Source: Candidatus Izemoplasmatales bacterium
GTDB lineage: Bacteria; Bacillota_I; Bacilli_A; Izemoplasmatales; Hujiaoplasmataceae
Length of the DNA: 64,000 nt
Direction: 5' to 3'
Assembly: GCA_028691315.1 (NCBI GenBank)
Contig: JAQUZN010000002.1
Span: 1 to 64,000 of the forward strand
The number at the start of each line of letters is the position of its first letter. Position 1 is the first letter of the stretch. Below the pieces are notes generated by a model. It saw only the letters and a list, made by a program, of their open reading frames with translations. It was not told the DNA's origin and made no database searches. Of the stretch, positions 27,101 to 34,778 are shown piece after piece. Position numbers and translations under genes: made by a program.

Positions 27101-27187
27101 GCCCGAGTGGCGGAATAGGTAGACGCGCTGGACTTAAAATCCAGTGTCAGCAATGACGTGTCGGTTCAAGTCCGACCCCGGGTACCA
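27101..27187 (+). tRNA. tRNA-Leu (anticodon UAA)
   Basis: An 87-base class II tRNA with encoded CCA. Anticodon stem CTGGA/TCCAG encloses loop CTTAAAA with anticodon TAA at 27135-27137, reading UUA. A long variable arm (GTGTCAGCAATGACGTG region) precedes the T arm GTCGG-TTCAAGT-CCGAC. The acceptor stem has a G1-U72 wobble and one A6-C67 mismatch. The discriminator is A, matching the T-box bulge of leuS in this window. Confidence 0.95.
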
Positions 27188-27190
27188 TAC

Positions 27191-27236
27191 AATAACTTAC
27201 GATGATTTTTTTAAGTTATCGTTTTTTATTTTTTTG
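27191..27236 (+). terminator. Terminator of tRNA-Leu
   Basis: AATAACTTA and TAAGTTAT pair across a 12-base loop, followed by a CG and then two long T-runs. Confidence 0.75.
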
Positions 27237-27332
27237 TGAAGTCATTATTTTTTATCTAAGTTCAGTTTATTTAATGATATAATATGAATTGTTACGTATT
27301 TAAAGATTACTAACTAGAAAGAAGAGTGGCCT

Positions 27333-28367
27333 ATGGACATCTCACAATTAAGAGAAAAATATCGTCGCATCGAATATTTACTTTCAACGATTGATTTTAG
27401 TTTGTTGTGGCCAAACTTCATCAAATACCCATTTGCTTTATATGATGATACTAATGTGGTTTTTGAAGATGCTATTTTCGCTAAAACAAATGATTTTATT
27501 GGAAACACTTCGATTATGTTTCAAAATCGTAATACTGCAATTTGGAATATGAATGAAGACATAGATGAAGAGGTTCTAACTTCAAAGATTGTTCATGAAA
27601 TGTTTCATGCATTTCAAAACGATAATCATGAGAATCGTTATCCAAAAGAAATTGAGGCTTTGTATAAGTATCAATATGATATTCATAATTTATCGAATAA
27701 ATTCAATGAGAATAAGTTAATTGTATCGCTTTCGCATCATTTTACGACTGAAAATTTCACTAATTTGTTAAATATGAAATCTCAAAGGAATAAAATAAAT
27801 CCTTATGAGTTTTCGTATGAAGCCAAGGTAGAGCAAATTGAAGGAACAGCACAATATGTGGAATTAAAAGCGCTTGAAAGTTTGAATATAGTCAAAGCAG
27901 AAAAACTTTTTGAAAGACTATGTAATAATGTTGTAAATCCGAAAAACTTGTTTCCAATTCGAATCATTAGTTATGACTGTGGTGCTTTATACATCAAATT
28001 GCTGATAGATAATAGGGTTCCTTTTGAGAGTGGTTTTTCAAACACGACAATCAATGAACAGTTAGTTGCTTCATTAAAACCTATTTTAACTGAAGTTATT
28101 GACAATCCCGAAATTAAAATGATATATGATAGTTATTCTGAAGAGACGAAAAGACTCATTAAAGATGCACTAACTTTGGGGAAGGTAGTTGCCAAAGGAA
28201 ATTATAAATTAATTGGAGTGAATGTATATTCTGCTAGATATGATAATAACTGCATTTATTCAGAATATTTTGTTGCCTATGAAGATGAAGTAAAAGACAA
28301 TGTATTGTATGGAAACTATGTGATCAAAATGCATAAAGATAGAATCACAGAAATCTATCAAGTATAA
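27333..28367 (+). CDS. Uncharacterised protein with HExxH zinc-protease motif
   Basis: A 344-aa protein without signal peptide or membrane segment. HEMFH at residues 88-92, preceded by hydrophobic residues (SKIVHEMFHAFQND), is a zincin motif. About 75 residues on, KVEQIEGTAQYVE offers Glu167 or Glu170 as a third zinc ligand, in the gluzincin arrangement. The remainder (CIYSEYFVAYEDEV, NYVIKMHKDRI near the end) suggests a small beta domain. No family name is recognised. It precedes a DUF2500-like membrane protein by 40 bases, in the same direction. Peptidase activity is inferred from the motif only. Confidence 0.65.
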   Translation: MDISQLREKYRRIEYLLSTIDFSLLWPNFIKYPFALYDDTNVVFEDAIFAKTNDFIGNTSIMFQNRNTAIWNMNEDIDEEVLTSKIVHEMFHAFQNDNHENRYPKEIEALYKYQYDIHNLSNKFNENKLIVSLSHHFTTENFTNLLNMKSQRNKINPYEFSYEAKVEQIEGTAQYVELKALESLNIVKAEKLFERLCNNVVNPKNLFPIRIISYDCGALYIKLLIDNRVPFESGFSNTTINEQLVASLKPILTEVIDNPEIKMIYDSYSEETKRLIKDALTLGKVVAKGNYKLIGVNVYSARYDNNCIYSEYFVAYEDEVKDNVLYGNYVIKMHKDRITEIYQV

Positions 28368-28407
28368 CAATTTTTACCAAAACAAAAAATATTAGAGGTG
28401 ATTCTTT

Positions 28408-29142
28408 ATGGATTTCGTTTTCATTCTCTTTATTAGTTTATTTTCTTTATCTATTTTAGCCATTATTTTTGCATTCATTATTATTTCGCATAATATTCGA
28501 GTTCGAAAATATATTGATTCTCACAAAGAAAAAGCTCTTGTTTTGCGAAAAGATATAAAAAATACTGAACTATCTAATGTTGATAAAAATTCAAAACATA
28601 GATTCATAAAATATTTTCTAGTGGTTCAACTTGCAAATAGTTCAGTCTTAACCTTTGAAATTTCAGAAAAGCAATTTTCATCTGTTCTCACAGGCGAAAC
28701 AGCTATTCTCGCCTTTAGAGGTGAAAAGCTCTTGTTTTATGAGTCAAAACATAAAATTAGTACAGTGTTTCTTGACCAACTAACAGATAGATATCCATTT
28801 TATCACCGTCAAAAACAAGGACCACAAGTATTGTTTTATGCTAATTTTCCAAGTATAAATATCATCATTAATTCTTATGAATCAATATCTTTAGATTATA
28901 GTGAAATTAAAGAAGCATTTTCACTAATCAAGAAAATTCCTGAAGAATTTTTCTGCTTAGTCAATAAGGATGACGATTCTTTAGAAATTATATGTGTTGA
29001 AAATCAATTTGAAATACAGATGACGTTAGGTTCAAATCTCTTTACTACTTTTGTTGAAGAAGAAAAAAACCTTCTAGACTTAATTGGGTTGTGGATGAAT
29101 GAAAAACATATTATTGATGATTACAAATTTACTCAAGTTTAA
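28408..29142 (+). CDS. Membrane-anchored protein with DUF2500-like domain
   Basis: A 244-aa protein with one N-terminal membrane helix (residues 3-28), then a DUF2500-like beta domain (ALVLRKDIKN, FLVVQLANSSVLTFEIS, LTGETAILAFRGEKLLFYE; about 45-112). The last about 125 residues are unrecognised. ATG follows AGAGGTGATTC. It is followed by a strong terminator, and probably shares a transcript with the HExxH protein upstream. Function unknown. Confidence 0.6.
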   Translation: MDFVFILFISLFSLSILAIIFAFIIISHNIRVRKYIDSHKEKALVLRKDIKNTELSNVDKNSKHRFIKYFLVVQLANSSVLTFEISEKQFSSVLTGETAILAFRGEKLLFYESKHKISTVFLDQLTDRYPFYHRQKQGPQVLFYANFPSINIIINSYESISLDYSEIKEAFSLIKKIPEEFFCLVNKDDDSLEIICVENQFEIQMTLGSNLFTTFVEEEKNLLDLIGLWMNEKHIIDDYKFTQV

Positions 29143-29150
29143 TATGGATT

Positions 29151-29190
29151 AAATGTTGTTTTTTCCTCAAAAAAAACAACATTTTTTTTA
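29151..29190 (+). terminator. Terminator after the DUF2500-like gene
   Basis: AAATGTTGTTTTTT pairs with AAAAAACAACATTT around CCTCAA, followed by a T-run. Confidence 0.85.
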
Positions 29191-29229
29191 TTTTAGATTA
29201 TGTTATAATATATATATCGAGGTGGTAAT

Positions 29230-31578
29230 TTGGTCGCAAAAGTCTTAGTAGATGTGAAAGCTAAAGCAGTGAATAAACTTTATGATTATGCTGTCGGCCA
29301 AGACTTCGAAAACATATTAGAACTTGGTATGCGTGTTATTGTCTCGTTTGGTTCAAGAGAAGTCATGGGGTACGTGTTAGACATTGTCTTAGAGAAAGAA
29401 ACAAACGCTCTGTTGAAACCCATAATAAGGCTTCTTGATTTGGAATCATATATCACAAAAGAACTCATTGATTTAGCGTATCAAATTGAAGAAGATACAT
29501 CCACTGTGCTAATTAAGGTATTAGAAACAATGCTGCCAAGTGCTTTAAAAGCAGTCTATAAGACATCCTTTGAAGTGATTGATGAAAATCTGCTACCTGA
29601 TTCACTTAAAAAGGTTTTTAGTGGTGGAATTGAGATACCTTTCACTGAAGAATTTTTTCCATATGCAAAGGAAATAAAATCAAGTCTTCAAAAAGGAGCT
29701 ATCAAACAAATATATGATATCTCTTCAAAAAGTAATCCTAGAACCAAAAAGATTGTTCGTTTTTTGAAAGAGCTTGATTCATATAAAAATGATAAACAAA
29801 AAAAAGTTATCGAATATATAAAAAACCATCAAAACGAATCTTTAGTTCTTACTGATTTACTTCGAAATTTACAAGTGACGTCTTCTGTCATCACAACTTT
29901 ACAAAAACATGGAGCTTTAGAATTACTTAATCAAGAACAGTATCGGGAGATCTTGTCAATTCAAAAGCCAAATCATAAAGAAGTAACATTGAATGACGAA
30001 CAAGAAACTGCATTTATAAAAATTAATCAAAAAATTAACCAATATGTTACGTTCTTGCTTCATGGAGTGACTGGATCAGGAAAAACAGAGATTTACATTA
30101 AATCAATTGAAGAAGTATTGAAGAGTGGTAAAGAAGTGCTTTTTTTAGTGCCCGAGATTGCTCTCACGCCAATGATGGTGAACAGATTTAAATCTCATTT
30201 TCAAAACCAAGTTGCTATTTTACATTCTGGATTATCGATCGGCGAAAAATACGATGAATGGCGAAAAATCATTCGCAAAGAAGTATCAATTGTTATTGGA
30301 GCAAGAAGTGCTTCTTTTGCCCCATTTGAGAACTTAGGGCTTATCATCGTTGATGAATGTCATGAATCTACTTACAAACAAGAAGAAATGCCAGCTTATT
30401 ATGCAGTTGATGTGTTAAACCACAGGGCAAAGCATTATCAGATTCCTTTAATATTAGGATCAGCTACTCCAAACATTGAGTCTTATGCTAGATATAAACG
30501 TGGATATTATGAACTATTAACACTTAATCACAGGGCGCTTAATTCATATGAACCAGACATTGAGATAATTGACATGAAAAAAGAGTTTTTGTCTGGGAAT
30601 TCAGAATTATTTTCTAGAACTCTAGTTCAAGAGATAAATTATCGACTAGAAAAGAAAGAGCAAGTGATTCTTTTGCTGAATCGTAGAGGGTATTCAAATT
30701 TTGTTATTTGCCGAAACTGTGGATATGTTTTTTCATGTAAAGATTGTGATATCTCACTAACTTATCATGATACGGATCACACTTTAAAATGTCACTATTG
30801 TGGACACAAAGAAGAAGTTCCCCATGAATGTCCTAAATGTAAATCAAAAGACCTTCGTTTCATGGGAGTGGGAACTCAAAAAATTGAGACAGAACTCGCA
30901 AAACTATTTCCGAACTCTAAAGTAATACGAATGGATAACGATACAACAAGGACAAAAAATGCCCATGAGAAATTACTAGATGAATTTGAAAAAACAGGGG
31001 ATATATTATTAGGAACACAGATGATTGCTAAAGGACTTGACTTTCCACATGTGACTTTAGTAGGTATCTTACAAGCGGATGGTAATTTATATTCGCCAGA
31101 TTTTAGAGCGCCAGAAAAGACATTCCAGTTAATCACTCAAGTTGCTGGACGTGCTGGAAGGCATGATTTAAAGGGTAAGGTTGTAGTTCAAGCTTTTAAT
31201 CCGGATCATTATGCTATACGTTTTGCGATTAACCATGATTACTTAGGTTTTTATGAGTACGAAATGCAATTGCGAAAAATCGCTAAATATAGTCCTTTTT
31301 ATTATATTAATCAGATTATGCTGTCTAGTGAAAACGTTCGAGATATCTTTTTATGTGCACGAGAAATCATCAAGTATTTAAGGAAAGAATTATCAAAAGA
31401 AGTAATAATTTTGGGGCCTACTTTGCCCGTTATTTCTAGAATAAAAAATAAATATCGTTGTTTGATATTGCTTAAGTACAAAAACGAACCTAACTTGAAC
31501 CAATCTTTGGCATATATAAAAAATCAATTCGACACGGACTTAATCTACATAAGTATAGATAAATTCCCAACAATATAG
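29230..31578 (+). CDS. priA: Primosomal helicase PriA
   Basis: A 782-aa replication-restart helicase. N-terminal DNA-binding domains (about 1-240), then Walker A GVTGSGKTE, DEAH-like VDECHES, the eight-cysteine zinc cluster (CRNCGYVFSCKDC, then CHYCGHKEEVPHECPKC) and the motif VI region TQVAGRAGRHD. TTG start at 29230 after GAGGTGGT. In Firmicutes priA usually runs into def and fmt; here an IS110 element separates it from fmt and no def is seen. Confidence 0.96.
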   Translation: MVAKVLVDVKAKAVNKLYDYAVGQDFENILELGMRVIVSFGSREVMGYVLDIVLEKETNALLKPIIRLLDLESYITKELIDLAYQIEEDTSTVLIKVLETMLPSALKAVYKTSFEVIDENLLPDSLKKVFSGGIEIPFTEEFFPYAKEIKSSLQKGAIKQIYDISSKSNPRTKKIVRFLKELDSYKNDKQKKVIEYIKNHQNESLVLTDLLRNLQVTSSVITTLQKHGALELLNQEQYREILSIQKPNHKEVTLNDEQETAFIKINQKINQYVTFLLHGVTGSGKTEIYIKSIEEVLKSGKEVLFLVPEIALTPMMVNRFKSHFQNQVAILHSGLSIGEKYDEWRKIIRKEVSIVIGARSASFAPFENLGLIIVDECHESTYKQEEMPAYYAVDVLNHRAKHYQIPLILGSATPNIESYARYKRGYYELLTLNHRALNSYEPDIEIIDMKKEFLSGNSELFSRTLVQEINYRLEKKEQVILLLNRRGYSNFVICRNCGYVFSCKDCDISLTYHDTDHTLKCHYCGHKEEVPHECPKCKSKDLRFMGVGTQKIETELAKLFPNSKVIRMDNDTTRTKNAHEKLLDEFEKTGDILLGTQMIAKGLDFPHVTLVGILQADGNLYSPDFRAPEKTFQLITQVAGRAGRHDLKGKVVVQAFNPDHYAIRFAINHDYLGFYEYEMQLRKIAKYSPFYYINQIMLSSENVRDIFLCAREIIKYLRKELSKEVIILGPTLPVISRIKNKYRCLILLKYKNEPNLNQSLAYIKNQFDTDLIYISIDKFPTI

Positions 31579-31642
31579 AAATGGGTGACTAACTATCTTT
31601 AGTCAATAAAAAAATATAATAAAATAATAGTTTATGACAAAA

Positions 31643-31664
31643 CACCTAATTTTAAGGATTAGGT
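31643..31664. repeat. Small inverted repeat in the IS right end
   Basis: ACCTAAT (31644-31650) and ATTAGGT (31658-31664) flank seven bases, downstream of the transposase stop. It could form a hairpin on either strand; no T-run follows. Confidence 0.5.
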
Positions 31665-31719
31665 AAAATAATATAGAGAAGAAATGGATAACTGATTGCG
31701 CTACACAATCAAAAGTTAA

Positions 31720-32870
31720 CTAGCGTAGAAGAGTTTGGTCGTAATTCATATGTTTAGTTTCAAGCGTAAAGATTAGACGGACAAGTTTACGAGCAAGATG
31801 CGATAAGGCAACAAGATGAGATTTACCCTCAGAGCGTTTTTTCTTATAGTAGTCATAGAAAACAGGGTTCCAAATTAAAGAATATTCAGCGACCCTAAAA
31901 AGCGTAGCACGAAGATATCCAGAACCACGTTTCACCATTCTACCCTTTTTCGATTCTGTACCGGATTGATAAATAGCAGGATCCATCCCAGCGAAAGAAA
32001 GCATTTGAGCAGGAGAATCAAAACGAAGAATATAACCAAACTCAGATAGAATCGAAGCGGCTGATAAGGGACCGATACCAGGGATTGAAAGAATCGGCGA
32101 AGAGATATACGTAATCAAGGTTTGAATCTGAAGTTCGAGCTTACAAATTTGAGTATTGACCGCTCTAAATAACTCAAGGATAGAAGAAAATTCTAGTAAA
32201 AGAATGGGATCAGAGGACCCAACTGTGTTAATAGCCAAAGATTTCAGCTGAATGAATTTAGCATAGCTGAAATGACCGCGTGAAAGTGAGCGGAATTCAT
32301 TTTGGATATCTTAGATGGAGACACAAATTTATACAAGATATAGAGCGCAGTTTTGCCTAATTTATGGTGAAAGAACGGCTTAAACTCTGGGAACAGATAC
32401 TCTAAAATATTTGTCAGTTGAACAAGGTGCTTAGAGCGTTGTAAAACAAAGGAGCTCCTTAGACGAGAAAGTGATTTTAGAAAGAACATGTGGTATGATT
32501 GAGGTGGATAGGTCTTGTACTCCACTGAGAGTAATAATCTAGCGATGGATTTGGCATCAAGAGGATCGGTTTTCGTTTTTTTTAACGATTGAGCCTGTGA
32601 GAACTTATGCGTTAAGAGCGGATTAAATTCCATGAATGAAAAACCATTCTTTTCCAAAAACATCTTGAGATTAAAACCGTAATGACCAGTGGCTTCAAGG
32701 CCTATTCGCATGATTTGTGAAGCATCAAGTGATTGAAGCAATTTTAATAATTGATCAAAACCCGCTTTTGAATTGTGAAACGAGAAATTCTTTTGAATCA
32801 CACAACCTGTTTCAGTAGCGATGAAACAGTCGTGCTTGTATTTGGAAATATCAATACCGACCAAATACAT
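31720..32870 (-). pseudogene. IS110-family transposase, broken by a frameshift
   Basis: N-terminal part (32870-32244) is the DEDD RuvC-like domain: GIDISKYKHD, GLEATGHYG, and TDPLDAKSIAR supply the D-E-D-D residues. ATG 32870 follows GGTAGGTG. The C-terminal part (32238-31720, open further upstream in its frame) is the Transposase_20 domain with SIPGIGPLSAASILSEFG and the catalytic Ser in YQSGTESKKG. The two lie in different frames; the switch falls between NSAHF and RGHFSYAKF near 32280, consistent with loss of one base. IS110 enzymes are not known to use programmed frameshifting, so the copy is probably inactive. Confidence 0.85.
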
Positions 32871-32901
32871 ATCAAACACCTACCTTTATAAAAAGAATAT
32901 C

Positions 32902-33057
32902 GCACTGATGGTCTGCACAGTCATTTTACGGGTGTATTCATGTTTTAGATAAAGCGTCAAGCGCTATCCAACTGATAAACACTAAAAATAAAAGACTGTG
33001 GTAAGTGTCACCCAAAATAGTCTAAGCTATCATAAAACAGAGACAAATCCACAGTGC
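32902..33057 (-). ncRNA. Candidate IS110 bridge RNA
   Basis: Read on the minus strand, a TGATATAAT extended -10 (33072-33064) would start RNA near 33057. The first bases GCACTG pair with CAGTGC at 32907-32902, closing an about 156-base domain. Inside are at least two hairpins: AGACT...AGTCT with an inner TGG/CCA, and GATAGCG...CGCTTTATC around CTTGA. Known IS110-group bridge RNAs are of similar size and lie in this position upstream of the transposase. The guide loops were not matched to target, so this is a structural and positional proposal. Confidence 0.5.
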
Positions 33058-33121
33058 ATTCATATTATATCACTGTCAAAAAAGACAATGAAACAACCAA
33101 AGATAAAAACAAGGAAGGAGA

Positions 33122-33159
33122 TATAATCAAACCATCTAAATAAAGATAATTTGATTATA
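33122..33159. repeat. Inverted repeat just before fmt
   Basis: TATAATCAAA (33122-33131) and TTTGATTATA (33150-33159) flank 18 bases, directly upstream of fmt and near the presumed IS left end. An AAGGAAGGAG purine stretch lies just before it, too far from the fmt start to act as its ribosome site unless the hairpin brings them together. Confidence 0.55.
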
Positions 33160-33168
33160 CATGATTAT

Positions 33169-34104
33169 ATGAATATAATTTTTATGGGCACTATGGAATT
33201 CGCCGTCCCTATTCTCGAGGGGTTAATTGAAACAGAGAATGTGCTATTGGTTGTAACACAACCTGACAGACCATTCGGAAGGAAACATATTTTAAAACCA
33301 TCTTCGGTCAAGTTGAAGGCTTTAGAACATGGGATTACTGTGTTTCAACCAGAAAAAATAAAAGAAAATGTTAACCCTATATTAGAACTCCATCCAGATG
33401 TCATTATCGTTGCAGCATACGGTCAAATGATTCCTAATATTATCTTAACTACACCGCCATTCAGATGCATCAATGTACATGCTTCTTTGCTTCCAAAGTA
33501 TCGAGGAGGTGCGCCAATGCACAAGTCGATTCAAAATGGGGAAGCCTACACGGGCGTTACGATCATGAATATGGCGATGAAAATGGACTCTGGTGATATT
33601 TTAACGCAAAGAGCAATTCCAATACTAGATACTGATGATGTTGGCTCTATGCAGGAAAAACTCGGCTTATTAGGCAGGGATTTGCTACTAGAGACATTGC
33701 CAAAAGTGTTTTCAGGCGAAATCGTTCCTGTGAAACAAGATGAATCACAAATCACTTTTGCTTATAACATCAAACCTAGTGAAGAACACATCAATTTTAA
33801 TCAAACGGCTAGACAAGTCTTTAATCATGTTCGAGGTTACCATCCTTGGCCATTAACATACACTTTAATTGATGATCAAATGTTAAAATTATACCAAGTT
33901 AAAATTAGTGATGAAACAGCAGTAATTTCAAGTATTCCTGGTGAAATATTGGAAGTTACTAAAAACTCTTGTATCGTTCAAACCGAAAAAGGGACAATAT
34001 CGTTAGTAAATATCCAACTTCAGGGAAAAACACCGATGGATATCTCTACTTTCCTAAATGGAGTAGGAAAAACACTACTTGTTCCAGGGAAGATACTGAA
34101 ATAG
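33169..34104 (+). CDS. fmt: Methionyl-tRNA formyltransferase
   Basis: A 311-aa enzyme that formylates initiator Met-tRNA. NIIFMGTMEFAVPIL is the standard start, with THF-binding and catalytic pieces PFRCINVHASLLPKYRGGAP (Asn, His) and MDSGDIL (Asp). A C-terminal OB-like domain follows (about 205-311). The ATG at 33169 is chosen by homology; there is no good ribosome site directly before it, probably because of the IS insertion. In Bacilli fmt normally follows priA and def. Confidence 0.95.
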   Translation: MNIIFMGTMEFAVPILEGLIETENVLLVVTQPDRPFGRKHILKPSSVKLKALEHGITVFQPEKIKENVNPILELHPDVIIVAAYGQMIPNIILTTPPFRCINVHASLLPKYRGGAPMHKSIQNGEAYTGVTIMNMAMKMDSGDILTQRAIPILDTDDVGSMQEKLGLLGRDLLLETLPKVFSGEIVPVKQDESQITFAYNIKPSEEHINFNQTARQVFNHVRGYHPWPLTYTLIDDQMLKLYQVKISDETAVISSIPGEILEVTKNSCIVQTEKGTISLVNIQLQGKTPMDISTFLNGVGKTLLVPGKILK

Positions 34105-34176
34105 AGTGCCATTTAATTTAAAATATGGTATAATATCTAGTTAGATAAAAATATAATTGAAAGGTGATGTTTCGAA

Positions 34177-34737
34177 ATGAACCGTCAAAAAAATTTATTT
34201 TCAAGAGATGAAATGTATCATATGAATGTTGAGAAACTGCTAGAACGTGGAGTCGATGTGAATGAGATAGCTGAAGTAGCATTTCGTCAACAATCTAAAT
34301 GGAATCCCAATATCTCTTTTCAAGAATGCGTGGATTCAGTAAATAAAATATTGTCTTTAAGAGATGTTTTTCATTTACTTCAATTAGGTGCTGAAATAGA
34401 TCGTTTGACTGAAGACCATGCTTTTCATGGGCCAATTCAATCAATCCTCGAGAGCGATCTAGGAATGTTTGGAATTGATGAATTGTTTGGATTAGAACTT
34501 GCAGGACTCTATGGAACCATAGGAAAAACAAATTTTGGTGATATTGATGTTAATAAACCCGGAATTGTATCAAAACTTAATGAACTAGGAAAAGCAGAAA
34601 ATCATGCTTGCCATACTTTCTTAGATGATATTGTTGGCGCTATTGCTGCGGCAGCTTCGACAAGAGTTGCTCAAATTGAAAATGAAATTGAAGCGAATAA
34701 AGACCCAAGAATTATTGAAGAACCTAAACTATTTTAA
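34177..34737 (+). CDS. Phosphatidylglycerophosphatase A-like protein (YutG type)
   Basis: A 186-aa protein resembling the PgpA superfamily: LLERGVDVNEIAEVAFRQQ at the N-terminus, GMFGIDELFGLELAGLYGTIG, and the C-terminal HTFLDDIVGAIAAAASTRVAQ. The N-terminal half is a soluble helical extension found in Firmicutes YutG. Family members dephosphorylate phosphatidylglycerophosphate or are regulatory; the Bacillus-type activity is less certain. ATG follows AAAGGTGATG; a TATAAT at about 34129 is a likely -10. Confidence 0.8.
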   Translation: MNRQKNLFSRDEMYHMNVEKLLERGVDVNEIAEVAFRQQSKWNPNISFQECVDSVNKILSLRDVFHLLQLGAEIDRLTEDHAFHGPIQSILESDLGMFGIDELFGLELAGLYGTIGKTNFGDIDVNKPGIVSKLNELGKAENHACHTFLDDIVGAIAAAASTRVAQIENEIEANKDPRIIEEPKLF

Positions 34738-34778
34738 ATAGCGACATGTTCATATAGATATGCAAAGGAGGTGTGGGG

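Larger units (their letters stand above)
31590..33160 (-). mobile_element. IS110-family insertion sequence between priA and fmt
   Basis: About 1.5 kb carrying one IS110 transposase (frameshifted) on the minus strand. Exact ends were not resolved; IS110 elements lack terminal inverted repeats and target duplications. At the left edge GACTAA/TTAGTC (31587-31604) forms a small hairpin; on the right 10-base arms TATAATCAAA and TTTGATTATA (33122-33159) are inverted. The transposase-upstream end has about 280 non-coding bases and the other end about 130, the layout of the IS110 group where the bridge RNA precedes the gene. It splits what is normally a priA-fmt gene string and seems to have separated fmt from its ribosome site. 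Confidence 0.85.

Noticed and set aside
27101-27187. tRNA-Leu as a pseudogene because of the A6-C67 mismatch
   Set aside because: All arms, the anticodon loop and the encoded CCA are intact; one acceptor mismatch is tolerated, and promoter and terminator are present.
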